Positions 39,985 to 48,146 of a DNA stretch of 64,000 nucleotides are shown here, in pieces. The translations under genes and the position numbers were made by a program. This DNA comes from Limimaricola soesokkakensis (GTDB lineage Bacteria > Pseudomonadota > Alphaproteobacteria > Rhodobacterales > Rhodobacteraceae). The stretch is taken from positions 142,374 to 206,373 of the forward strand of contig NZ_FWFY01000006.1 in the NCBI RefSeq assembly GCF_900172345.1. Direction: 5' to 3'. Numbering within the stretch: position 1 is the first letter of the stretch; each line of letters begins with the position of its first letter. Under the pieces are notes generated by a model that saw only the letters and a program-made list of their open reading frames with translations, did not search any database and was not told where the DNA came from.

Positions 39985-40960
39985 CTGGCTGCTGGCCGAC
40001 GGGGCGACCGGGACCAACCTGTTCAACATGGGGCTGAGCTCGGGCGATGCGCCGGAGCTGTGGAACACCGATCAGCCCGAGAAGATCCGCAAGCTCTATT
40101 CCATGGCGGTCGAGGCCGGCTCCGACCTGTTCCTCACCAACAGCTTCGGCGGCAACGCCTCGCGGCTCAAGCTGCACCAGGCGCAGGACCGTGTGTTCGA
40201 GCTCAACAAGGCCGCGGCCGAGCTGGGCCGCGAGGTCGCCGACAAGGCGGGCCGCCCAGTGATCGTCGCGGGCTCGGTCGGACCGACCGGCGACATCATG
40301 GCACCGATGGGCAGCCTCACCCACGAACTCGCGGTCGAGATGTTCCACGAGCAGGCCGAGGGCCTCAAGGCCGGGGGCGCCGACGTGCTCTGGGTAGAGA
40401 CGATCTCGGCCGGCGAGGAGTTCCGCGCCGCGGCCGAGGCCTTTGCCAAGGCCGACATGCCTTGGTGCGGCACCATGAGCTTCGACACGGCCGGGCGCAC
40501 GATGATGGGGCTGACCAGCGCCGACATGGTCAAGATGGTCGGCAAGATCCCCAATACCCCCGTCGCCTTCGGCGCCAATTGCGGCACCGGCGCCTCGGAC
40601 CTGATGCGCACCGTGCTGGGCTTTACCGCCGCCGGTGCCGAGCAGCCGATCATCGCCAAGGGCAATGCGGGCATCCCCAAATATCAGGATGGTCATATCC
40701 ATTACGACGGCACGCCAGAGCTGATGGCCGATTACGCCTGCCTCGCCCGGGACGCCGGCGCGACGATCATCGGCGGTTGCTGCGGCACCATGCCGGACCA
40801 CCTGCGCGCCATGCGCGAGGCGCTGGAGACGCGACCCGCGGGCGAGCGTCCGACGCTCGAGACCATCGTCGAAAAGCTGGGCGGCTTCTCCTCGGCCTCT
40901 GACGGCACCGATGGCGCGGGGCCCGAACGCGCGGCACGGCGCGGTCGCCGCCGGAACTGA
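39947..40960 (+). CDS. bmt: Betaine/homocysteine S-methyltransferase family protein
   Basis: Methylates homocysteine to methionine with a zinc site, probably using glycine betaine or another methylated donor. 337 residues: DWLLADGATGTNLFNMGLSSG at the start, FGANCGTGASDL with the first zinc Cys, and TIIGGCCGTMPDHL with the CC pair. Most like the alphaproteobacterial Bmt group; other homocysteine methyltransferases (MmuM) are an alternative. The ATG at 39947 lies inside the 3' end of the MprF-like gene. A very strong terminator follows. Confidence 0.85.
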   Translation: MTDALTRLLETRDWLLADGATGTNLFNMGLSSGDAPELWNTDQPEKIRKLYSMAVEAGSDLFLTNSFGGNASRLKLHQAQDRVFELNKAAAELGREVADKAGRPVIVAGSVGPTGDIMAPMGSLTHELAVEMFHEQAEGLKAGGADVLWVETISAGEEFRAAAEAFAKADMPWCGTMSFDTAGRTMMGLTSADMVKMVGKIPNTPVAFGANCGTGASDLMRTVLGFTAAGAEQPIIAKGNAGIPKYQDGHIHYDGTPELMADYACLARDAGATIIGGCCGTMPDHLRAMREALETRPAGERPTLETIVEKLGGFSSASDGTDGAGPERAARRGRRRN

Positions 40961-40970
40961 GCCTAGGTAC

Positions 40971-41010
40971 GAAAAAGCCCCCGCGACCATCCGGTCGCGG
41001 GGGCTTTTTC
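40971..41010. terminator. Perfect 18-bp bidirectional terminator
   Basis: The arms 40971-40988 (GAAAAAGCCCCCGCGACC) and 40993-41010 are exact reverse complements around an ATCC loop. Each strand ends in five T after a GC-rich core. It separates bmt (plus) from the convergent carboxypeptidase gene (minus, stop 41027). Confidence 0.93.
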
Positions 41011-41026
41011 ATCGGCGGCTGGCAGA

Positions 41027-42496
41027 TCAGAGATCGTAGAGCGCGCCGAACTTGGTTTCGAGATAGTCGAGCAGCGGCGCTTCGGAGGGCGCGGCACCGC
41101 AGGCCACCTGGATCGTCTCGCGTGGCGACATCAGCGCCCCGTGGCGCTGCACCTTATCGCGCAGCCATGTCGTGGCACCGGACAGGTCGCCGCGCGCCAG
41201 CTCCGCGTCGAGCTCCGGACGGTCGGCCCGCAGCGCGGCGTGCAGGCAGCCCGCATAAACATTGCCAAGACTGTAGGTCGGAAAGTACCCCATCAGCCCC
41301 ACCGACCAATGCACGTCCTGCAGGCAACCGTTGGAGGGCTTGTCGACGGCAAAACCGAAATCGGCAGCGAAGCGGTCGTTCCAAGCCGCCTCGAGATCGT
41401 CCATCGCGAGGTCGCCGGACATCAGCGCCCGCTCGAGATCGAAGCGCATCAGCACATGCAGATTGTACTGCACCTCGTCCGCCTCGGTGCGGATATAGCC
41501 GTTCGAGACGCGGTTGAGGGCGCGGGCGAACTCCATCGGGTCGTCGATGCCGATATCGCCGAAGCTGTCGCGCATGCGTCCCAGCAGCCAGTCCGCGAAG
41601 GCCGGCGAACGGGCCAGCTGGTTCTCGTAGATCCGGCTCTGGCTCTCATGCACGCCCATCGACACGCCGCGTCCGATCGGCGTCAACAGGTAGTCGGGCT
41701 CGACATTCTGCTCGTAGCTGGCGTGACCCACCTCGTGGATCGTTGAATAGAGGCAGTTGAACGGATCGGCCGGATCGGTGCGAGTGGTGACCCGCACGTC
41801 GTTGCCAGAGCCCGAGCAGAAGGGATGCACCGCCTTGTCGATGCGCCCGCGCGCGAAGTCGTAGCCGAAGACCCCGGCCAGCTCGCGCGACAGGGCGAGC
41901 TGCGCCGCCTCGTCGAAGTTGCCCGACAACGGCGCGGGCTGCGGCCGGTCGAGGATCGCCGCGCGCAGCGCGACGAGGCGCGGGCGCAGCGCGCCGAACA
42001 TCGCGTCGAGCTCGGTCGCCTTTGCGCCCGGCTCGTAGTCATCGAGCAACGCGTCGTAGACGTCGCCGCCCTGCGCCAGCGCCTGCCCCTCTTCCTGCCG
42101 GAGCGCCACGACGCGCTGCAGGGTCGGCAGGAAGGCCGCGACATCCTCGTCGGCGCGGGCCTGCGCCCATATGCCCTGCGCGACGGAGGTGACGCGGGCG
42201 ATCTCGGCGGCGAGCTTGGCGGGCACCTTGTTGGAACGCTCAAAGGCGCGGCGGATCTCGCGGAGATTGGCCGCGGCAACCTTGTCGGTGGCCTCCGCCG
42301 CCTCCAGCCATTCGCCGATGCGCGGATCGGTGCGGCGGGCGTGCAATACGCCCTCCATCGCCGCGCTCTCCTCGCCGCGCTGGGCAGCGGCGCCGCGCGG
42401 CATCACCGTCTCCTGGTCCCAGCCGAGTCGTCCCGCGACCTGCGCCAGCGCCTCGGTCTCGCGCGCATGCGCCATCAGATCGTCGTAAGCGGTCAT
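41027..42496 (-). CDS. M32 family carboxypeptidase (thermostable carboxypeptidase Taq type)
   Basis: Zinc metallocarboxypeptidase that trims peptide C-termini in the cytoplasm. 489 residues, mainly helical. HEVGHASYEQN carries the HExxH zinc motif. The M32-specific blocks GVHESQSRIYENQLARS, IRTEADEVQYNLHVLMRFDLE and GYFPTYSLGNVYAG follow. Full length. Starts with ATG overlapping the ctaA stop by four bases, so the two genes are coupled. Confidence 0.93.
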   Translation of the reverse strand: MTAYDDLMAHARETEALAQVAGRLGWDQETVMPRGAAAQRGEESAAMEGVLHARRTDPRIGEWLEAAEATDKVAAANLREIRRAFERSNKVPAKLAAEIARVTSVAQGIWAQARADEDVAAFLPTLQRVVALRQEEGQALAQGGDVYDALLDDYEPGAKATELDAMFGALRPRLVALRAAILDRPQPAPLSGNFDEAAQLALSRELAGVFGYDFARGRIDKAVHPFCSGSGNDVRVTTRTDPADPFNCLYSTIHEVGHASYEQNVEPDYLLTPIGRGVSMGVHESQSRIYENQLARSPAFADWLLGRMRDSFGDIGIDDPMEFARALNRVSNGYIRTEADEVQYNLHVLMRFDLERALMSGDLAMDDLEAAWNDRFAADFGFAVDKPSNGCLQDVHWSVGLMGYFPTYSLGNVYAGCLHAALRADRPELDAELARGDLSGATTWLRDKVQRHGALMSPRETIQVACGAAPSEAPLLDYLETKFGALYDL

Positions 42497-43650
42497 TTGC
42501 GGATCTTCCTAAGCGACTGGACACGGGGATAGCGAGCAAGGAAACGGGCGCGCAGGATCAGCACCCACAGCAGCACCGCACCGAGCTGGTGGGTGATCGC
42601 GGCGTGCAGCGGCGCGCTGTAGAGCGCGGTCACGATGCCGAGCACCATCTGCACCACCAGCATCGCCAGCACGGCGTTGACCGCGAAGCGGGTCGCGCGG
42701 TGCGGCGAGCGGCTGCCGCGGAACCACACGACGACCCCGAGGATCAGCAGCAGGTAGCCCGCCATGCGGTGGATGAACTGCACCAGACCCGCATCCTCGA
42801 AGAAGTTGCGCCATAGCGGCTCGAGCTGGAACGGATCAGGCGGAAAGAAGCTGTCGCCCATCAGCGGCCATGTGGGAAAGGCCCGTCCGGCGTCGATCCC
42901 GGCCACCAGCGCGCCGAGGATGATCTGCACGAAGCCCAGATGCATCAGCCCGGTCATGCCGCCCCAGACCTTGCGCTCGGCCGAGCGGCGCGCCTGCAGC
43001 AGGTCGACTTCGCGACGCCCGAGCTTGAGCATGTACCAGGTGATCAGCCCGAGGATCGCGAAGGCGAGGCCGAGATGGGTGGCAAGGCGGTACGAGGCGA
43101 CGCTGATCATGCCGTCCTGCAGCCCGCTATGGACCATCCACCAGCCGACCGCGCCCTGCAGGCCGATCAGCACGCCCAGGCCGAGAAAGCGGCTCGACCA
43201 GCCGGCCGGAACCCGGCGCGTCAGAAGGAAACCGGCGAAGCCCAGCGCCCAGACGAGGCCGATGGTCCGACCGAGCTGCCTGTGCCCCCATTCCCACCAG
43301 AAGATCGGCTTGAACTCGGCCAGCGTCATGCCCTGGTTCATCAGCTCGTATTGCGGGCTGGCCTGGTAATTGGCGAACTCGACCTCCCAATCCTCGGCCG
43401 AGAGCGGAGGGATCGCGCCGGAGACCGGGGCCCATTCGGTGATCGACAGCCCGCTGTCGGTGAGCCGCGTCATGCCGCCGACGAAGACGATGCAAACGAC
43501 CAGCGCGAACAGCAGGCCGAGCCAGATCCGCAGCCCACGGCGCGCATCGGCGCGGCCCCGGTCGATGCCGCCGGGGGTGGCGACTGATTTGCGGGTCGTG
43601 CCGACCTCCTCGAAGATGGAGCGGGGCCGTTTGTCCGCCTGTTTCGCCAT
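42493..43650 (-). CDS. ctaA: Heme A synthase (COX15/CtaA type 2)
   Basis: Oxidises the C8 methyl of heme O to make heme A for cytochrome oxidase. 385 residues with eight membrane segments; conserved blocks GGMTRLTDSGLSITEWAPVSG near residue 65, EFKPIFWWEWGHRQLGR (His heme ligand), and FIHRMAGYLLLI and ITHQLGAVLLW with further His ligands. GGAGGCATCCAC supports the ATG at 43650. No other cytochrome oxidase assembly gene is in the window. Confidence 0.94.
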   Translation of the reverse strand: MAKQADKRPRSIFEEVGTTRKSVATPGGIDRGRADARRGLRIWLGLLFALVVCIVFVGGMTRLTDSGLSITEWAPVSGAIPPLSAEDWEVEFANYQASPQYELMNQGMTLAEFKPIFWWEWGHRQLGRTIGLVWALGFAGFLLTRRVPAGWSSRFLGLGVLIGLQGAVGWWMVHSGLQDGMISVASYRLATHLGLAFAILGLITWYMLKLGRREVDLLQARRSAERKVWGGMTGLMHLGFVQIILGALVAGIDAGRAFPTWPLMGDSFFPPDPFQLEPLWRNFFEDAGLVQFIHRMAGYLLLILGVVVWFRGSRSPHRATRFAVNAVLAMLVVQMVLGIVTALYSAPLHAAITHQLGAVLLWVLILRARFLARYPRVQSLRKIRK

Positions 43651-43750
43651 GTGGATGCCTCCGGTCTGATCGGCGCGCAGCCTAGGCGCGCGCCCTTCGG
43701 GCGGCAACACCCGCCCCGTCAACGGCTTGGAACGCAGGAGGGCTACGCCC

Positions 43751-44494
43751 TCAGCCGCGCTCCTTCCAGCGGACCATCTGTCGCATCACCCCGTGCAGCG
43801 TCTGCACGTCCGATCGGGTCAGCGGCATTCGGCTCCACAGGTTGCGCATGGTCTGCTTCATATGTGCGGCCTTGTGCGCGGGAAAGAAGAACCCGGCCTC
43901 GTCGAGGCGCTCCTCGTAATGCTCGGCCAGCTTCTCGACCTCGTGCGCCTGCGCCCATTCGGCCCCTGCCATCTCGATCCGTCGATCGGCGGTCTCGCTG
44001 CTGGCGCGGCGCCACTCATAAGCCAGCAGCAGCACGCATTGCCCGAGGTTGAGCGAAGCGAATTCGGGGTTCACCGGCACCGAGACAATGGCATTGGCGC
44101 GAGCGATGTCGTCGTTTTCCATGCCTGCCCGCTCGGGTCCGAACATCACCGCGACCTTCTGGCCTTGGGCGATCCGTTCGGCGGCGTCGCGCATCGCGGC
44201 CTCCGGCGTCATCACCTCCTTGGTGAGGCCGCGTGGCCGCGCGGTGGTGGCATAGACGAAGGTGCAGTCGGACACCGCCTCGGCCGTGTCGCCCGCCAGC
44301 ATCGCCTCGTCGAGCAGCCGGCCGGCGCCCGAGGCCAGCGCCACCGCGCGTTCCTGAGGCCAACCGTCGCGCGGCGCCACGACGCGCATTCGGTCGAGGC
44401 CGAAATTCCACATCGCGCGGGCGGCCGCGCCGATGTTCTCGCCCATCTGCGGGCGGATCAGGACGAAAGCGGGTTGCGGCGAATGCTCGGTCAT
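43751..44494 (-). CDS. trmJ: tRNA/rRNA 2'-O-methyltransferase, TrmJ type
   Basis: SPOUT-fold enzyme that probably methylates ribose 32 of tRNAs with SAM. 247 residues: FVLIRPQMGENIGAAARAMWNFGL at the N-terminus, VMFGPERAGMENDDIARA and VPVNPEFASLNLGQCVLLLAYEW forming the SAM knot, then a helical C-terminus (residues 165-247) as in TrmJ. The start at 44494 matches the family; the frame remains open upstream. Divergent from the TfoX gene. Confidence 0.88.
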   Translation of the reverse strand: MTEHSPQPAFVLIRPQMGENIGAAARAMWNFGLDRMRVVAPRDGWPQERAVALASGAGRLLDEAMLAGDTAEAVSDCTFVYATTARPRGLTKEVMTPEAAMRDAAERIAQGQKVAVMFGPERAGMENDDIARANAIVSVPVNPEFASLNLGQCVLLLAYEWRRASSETADRRIEMAGAEWAQAHEVEKLAEHYEERLDEAGFFFPAHKAAHMKQTMRNLWSRMPLTRSDVQTLHGVMRQMVRWKERG

Positions 44495-44565
44495 GGCGGT
44501 CCGGTCTGTGCGAGGGATACCGCGCGGTGTAGCCTCGGGGGACGGCCGAGACAAGGAGTGGACCC

Positions 44566-44895
44566 ATGGCGTATGACCAAGGACTGGCGGAACTGCTGCG
44601 CGACGATCTCGACGGGCGGCCCGGAATATCAGAACAGGAGATGTTCGGCGGGCTGGCATTCATGCTATTCGGCAACATGCTGTGCGGGGTGACCTCGCAC
44701 GGCGCCATGTTCCGGGTGGGCAAGGACCGCCAGGCCGAGGCCATGGAAATACCCGGCACCGGGCCGATGGAATTCACCGGCAAACCCATGGGCGGTATGG
44801 TTTCGGCCAGCGACGAGACCATGGCCGACGAAGAGGCGCGCGGCACGCTGCTGGCCTTGGCTCTGGCGCATGCCGAGGATCTGCCTGCGAAGTAG
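44566..44895 (+). CDS. TfoX N-terminal domain protein
   Basis: 109 residues covering just the TfoX_N domain: EQEMFGGLAFMLFGNMLCGV, FRVGKDRQAEAM and FTGKPMGGMV. TfoX (Sxy) activates competence genes in gammaproteobacteria, where it also has a C-terminal domain; stand-alone N-domains are common in alphaproteobacteria and their role is not known. 52 bases ahead of the ThiE-like gene, same strand. Confidence 0.85.
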   Translation: MAYDQGLAELLRDDLDGRPGISEQEMFGGLAFMLFGNMLCGVTSHGAMFRVGKDRQAEAMEIPGTGPMEFTGKPMGGMVSASDETMADEEARGTLLALALAHAEDLPAK

Positions 44896-44947
44896 CCAAG
44901 CGTCGCGAAGCCGGATATAGGGCGGCCTCGAAGTGCAGGAGGCCCTC

Positions 44948-45574
44948 ATGAGCGACCAAGACGACGCGCCGCAGATCTATCTCGTCACCCCGCCCGAATT
45001 TGAACTGTCGGAGTTTCCCGACCGGCTCGCCGCCTGCCTCGACGCGACGCCCGTCGCCTGCGTGCGGCTCGGGCTCGCGACGCGCGACGAGGACCGGATA
45101 TCCCGCGCCGCCGACGCGCTGCGCGAGGTCACGATCGCCCGCGACGTCGCCCTGGTGATCGACAGCCATGCCCGGCTCGTCACCCGGCTCGGGCTCGACG
45201 GGGTGCACCTGACCGACGGTGCCCGCTCGGTGCGCGCCACCCGCAAGGAGCTTGGCGAGGACGCGATCGTCGGCGCCTTTTGCGGCAATTCCCGCCATGA
45301 CGGCATGACGGCGGGCGAGCTTGGCGCCGACTACGTCTCGTTCGGCCCGACCGGTGCGACCGATCTCGGCACCACGCCGCAGGCCGAGGCCGAGCTGTTC
45401 GAATGGTGGTCGATGATGATCGAAGTGCCGGTGGTGGCCGAAGGGGCGCTCGACCCCGAACTGGTGCGCCGGCTAGCGCAGCATGCCGATTTCTTCGGTA
45501 TCGGCGAGGAGATCTGGCGCGAGGAGGATGCGGCCGAAGCGCTGCGCCGCTACGCCTCGGCGATGGCCGGCTGA
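44948..45574 (+). CDS. Thiamine phosphate synthase-like protein
   Basis: 208 residues of the ThiE/TenI TIM-barrel family: IYLVTPPEF at the first strand, VALVIDSHARLVTRLGLDGVHL (the ND.. and GxHL region), AFCGNSRHDGMTAGELGADYVSFGP and a phosphate-binding end PVVAEGALDPELV. Classical ThiE would join HMP-PP and thiazole phosphate; several residues of the diphosphate site are not the usual ones (for example IDSHARL for NDR), so another role is possible. AGGAGG precedes the ATG at 44948. The last 25 bases overlap the convergent olsA. Confidence 0.78.
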   Translation: MSDQDDAPQIYLVTPPEFELSEFPDRLAACLDATPVACVRLGLATRDEDRISRAADALREVTIARDVALVIDSHARLVTRLGLDGVHLTDGARSVRATRKELGEDAIVGAFCGNSRHDGMTAGELGADYVSFGPTGATDLGTTPQAEAELFEWWSMMIEVPVVAEGALDPELVRRLAQHADFFGIGEEIWREEDAAEALRRYASAMAG

Positions 45575-46422
45575 GACCGGCCCAGCGCGCCGGCGGCATC
45601 GAGCCCGGCGCGCACCTGTGCCTCCAGGGTCCGCGCCAGCGCCTTGCGATCCGGGTGATCGGCAACGCGCAGCGCCGGGTGGTAGACCACCTCGATTACC
45701 CCGTGCCGCCGCGTCGACAGCATCCGCAACATGTGCGGCCCGAAATCCATGTCCCCCCACCAGCCATAGAAGCGCGATTCCGCCGTCTCCGGCGCGCGGT
45801 AGACGAGGCTCACCGGCTGGATCTCCAGATCCGGCTGGTCCGGCGACAGGAAGGCCGCGAAGAGCGTCGGCTTGAACGGCAGCACCCTTCGCCCATCGGT
45901 CGAGGTACCCTCCGGGAAGAACACCAGCCTATGGCCATGCGCCAGGCGTTCGCGCAGCAGCCGCACCTGCGCCGTGGCCTCGCGCCGGTCGCGGCGGATG
46001 AACACCGTGCCCGTCGCCCGCGCCAGCCAGCCGATACCGGGCCAGTCCGCGACTTCGGCCTTGGACACGAAATAGACCGAGGCCCGGGCGTTCAGCGCGA
46101 AGATGTCGAGCCACGAGGAATGATTGGCGACCATCGCGCCGTGCCCGGCCATCGGTTCGCCCGTGACACGGAGGCGCGGCCCAAGGATCGCAAGGCCCGC
46201 GCGGCAGGCGGCGCGGGTGATGCGCGAGGTAAGCGGGCGCTCCAGCCCCCAGATCCGTCGCTCGAGCGGGCGCAGCACCAGCAGGATGATCAGCGCGCCA
46301 AGCATGGCCAGGACCAGCATGGGCCCGCGCCACGCCACCCGCAACCAACCGCGCAAATCCGGTCCGTCCCATGGCGTCGGTTCGGCGCCGTGCCAGGTCA
46401 GCCGCTGAGGCGTGTCGTTCAT
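45550..46422 (-). CDS. olsA: Lyso-ornithine lipid O-acyltransferase
   Basis: Adds the second fatty acyl chain to lyso-ornithine lipid at the inner membrane. 290 residues with an N-terminal membrane segment (PMLVLAMLGALIILLVL) and the PlsC acyltransferase motifs: VANHSSWLDIFAL (HX4D) and FFPEGTSTDG. The ATG at 46422 overlaps the olsB stop by four bases, giving the known olsB-olsA order, which is what separates it from a generic PlsC paralogue. Convergent overlap with the ThiE-like gene is 25 bases. Confidence 0.88.
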   Translation of the reverse strand: MNDTPQRLTWHGAEPTPWDGPDLRGWLRVAWRGPMLVLAMLGALIILLVLRPLERRIWGLERPLTSRITRAACRAGLAILGPRLRVTGEPMAGHGAMVANHSSWLDIFALNARASVYFVSKAEVADWPGIGWLARATGTVFIRRDRREATAQVRLLRERLAHGHRLVFFPEGTSTDGRRVLPFKPTLFAAFLSPDQPDLEIQPVSLVYRAPETAESRFYGWWGDMDFGPHMLRMLSTRRHGVIEVVYHPALRVADHPDRKALARTLEAQVRAGLDAAGALGRSQPAIAEA

Positions 46423-47180
46423 CCGCGCACCCCGTAGCGCGCCCGCTGACCGGCATGCGCCGTGTCCATGTCGAGAATCATGCAGACATCCGTCGTGTTG
46501 AAGGCCCGGTCGGCATAGACCCCCTGCCCGACCCGGCCGCCGAGCCTGAGGTAGGCCTTGATCAGTGGCGGCATCGCCCGCATCGCGGCAGCCCGGTCGA
46601 GCTCCGGCAGAGCAGGCATCTCGGCATGCTCCGGCTGACGGCTCGTAACCCGCAGTTCCGGCGCTGCGAGGTGGTCGCATCCGAGCAGCGAAAGCGGCGC
46701 GGCATGCATCATGGGGTCCGCGCCGCGAAACGAGGCCGTACCGAACAGGATCTCGATGCCGCGGGCCTCGATATGGGCCGCCAGCCCCTGCCAGAGCCGG
46801 AACATCGCCGTACCACCGCGATAATCGCGATGCAGGCAGGAGCGCCCCAGCTCCAGAAGCCGTCGCCCCGAGGCCTTGAGCGGATCGAGATCGAACTCGT
46901 CCTCGGTGTAGAACTGCCCCATGCGAGCCGCCCCCGCATCGTCGAGAAGCCGGTACAGGCCGACGATGCGGGCGCCTTCGGGACGGGCCTCATCGATCAG
47001 CAGGAGCTGCTCGGCCACCGCATCGAAACGGTCGCGTTCCCGACCGGCGGCATGATCGACCATGTCACCGTCACCGCCCAACTCGCGCACGAACACCTCG
47101 TAGCGGAGGCGCTCGGCTTCGGCACGCTCGGCCGCATCGCGGGCGAGCCGTACCGACAAAATGGGAGAGGAAGCGATCAT
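46419..47180 (-). CDS. olsB: L-ornithine N-alpha-acyltransferase
   Basis: First step of ornithine-lipid synthesis: transfers a 3-hydroxyacyl chain from ACP to ornithine. 253 residues: LSVRLARDAAERAEAERLRYEVFVRE, then FDAVAEQLLLID, YRLL, LELGRSCLHRDYRGGTAMFRLWQGL and FGTASFRGADP, the OlsB/hemolysin-type acyltransferase pattern, with a C-terminal block IKAYLRLGGRVGQGVYADRAFNTTDVCMI. The start at 47180 has no strong ribosome binding site. Ornithine lipids replace phospholipids under phosphate limitation; no Pho box was identified. Confidence 0.9.
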   Translation of the reverse strand: MIASSPILSVRLARDAAERAEAERLRYEVFVRELGGDGDMVDHAAGRERDRFDAVAEQLLLIDEARPEGARIVGLYRLLDDAGAARMGQFYTEDEFDLDPLKASGRRLLELGRSCLHRDYRGGTAMFRLWQGLAAHIEARGIEILFGTASFRGADPMMHAAPLSLLGCDHLAAPELRVTSRQPEHAEMPALPELDRAAAMRAMPPLIKAYLRLGGRVGQGVYADRAFNTTDVCMILDMDTAHAGQRARYGVRG

Positions 47181-47336
47181 CGGCGTCGGATCGGGCTCGG
47201 CTTGGTCGCCATGCAGTCGGTCTCCGGACGGTGGTTGCAGGCGGGTTCTAGGCGCGACGGGAGAGCTTGGCAACAAAACGATCGTTCAGAATCCTTAGGT
47301 TGACCAATTCACAGCATGCACTACTCTGGGTTGAAT

Positions 47337-47522
47337 TCAGTCGCTCGCCGATACCAGTATGAGGGCAACCTTTGACCCATCGAGCACCACCTTGCCCTCC
47401 TCCCGGAAATTCACGGTGATGCGCCCGCCGATGTTCGACTGCACCTGTCCCTCTCCCCATTCCGGGCGGTTGGGATGGCGCACGATCATGCCGGGCGTGA
47501 TGATGGAGTTCAAATCGGCCAT
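47337..47522 (-). CDS. DUF3553 domain small protein
   Basis: 61 residues: IITPGMIVRHPNRPEWGEGQVQSNIGGRITVNFREEGKV, an all-beta SH3-like fold of the DUF3553 family. The domain also occurs at the C-terminus of some UvrD-like helicases. No specific function is known for the stand-alone form. AGGAGGCCTCG supports the ATG at 47522. It is divergent from chpT, 30 bases apart. Confidence 0.85.
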   Translation of the reverse strand: MADLNSIITPGMIVRHPNRPEWGEGQVQSNIGGRITVNFREEGKVVLDGSKVALILVSASD

Positions 47523-47552
47523 CGAGGCCTCCTGCTACCTGGGGGAGAAGTC

Positions 47553-48146
47553 ATGACCGACGAGCCGGATCTCGGCGCGCTGATCGCCTCGCGCATTTGC
47601 CACGACCTTATCAGCCCGCTGGGCGCCATCGGCAATGGGGTGGAACTGCTGGCGATGACCGCGCCGCCCGGGCCGGAGCTTTCATTGATCTCGGAGAGCG
47701 TGGAGAACGCGATGGCGCGGATCCGGTTCTTCCGTCTCGCCTTCGGGGCCAGTTCCCCCACCCATGTCGTGGGACGGCTCGAGATCCTGTCGATGCTCGA
47801 CGCGGTCTCGCGCGGTGGGCGGCTTCGATATGACTGGGACGTGGTCGAAGACATCCCGCGCGCCACCTTGAAGCTGGTCCTGCTATTGACGGCCTGCATC
47901 GAGACGGCGCTGCCGCAGGGCGGCCGGATCACGGTGTCGGGGCAGCCGGAGGCGCTGCGCATCCAAGGGCATGGCCCGCGCCTAAAGATTGCAGCCGAAG
48001 CCTGGGACCGTTTGCGCCGCGGGATGATCGCCCCGGATGCCCGTGCGGCCGAAGCGCAGTTCGCCGTCGCCGCAGCGGAACTGCGTGAGCGCGCCCGCCC
48101 GGTCTCGATCGAGACGGGCGAGCGCGGCATCGAGATCCGGCTCTGA
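47553..48146 (+). CDS. chpT: Histidine phosphotransferase ChpT
   Basis: Relays phosphate from the CckA hybrid kinase to CtrA and CpdR, controlling cell cycle or, in Rhodobacterales, motility and gene-transfer-agent genes. 197 residues. ASRICHDLISPLGAIGNGVELL holds the phosphorylated His. The rest resembles a degenerate kinase ATPase domain (LKLVLLLTACIETALPQGGRITV) that has lost nucleotide binding. GGGGGAGAAGTC precedes the ATG at 47553. Stop codons of chpT and the convergent proA abut exactly. Confidence 0.88.
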   Translation: MTDEPDLGALIASRICHDLISPLGAIGNGVELLAMTAPPGPELSLISESVENAMARIRFFRLAFGASSPTHVVGRLEILSMLDAVSRGGRLRYDWDVVEDIPRATLKLVLLLTACIETALPQGGRITVSGQPEALRIQGHGPRLKIAAEAWDRLRRGMIAPDARAAEAQFAVAAAELRERARPVSIETGERGIEIRL

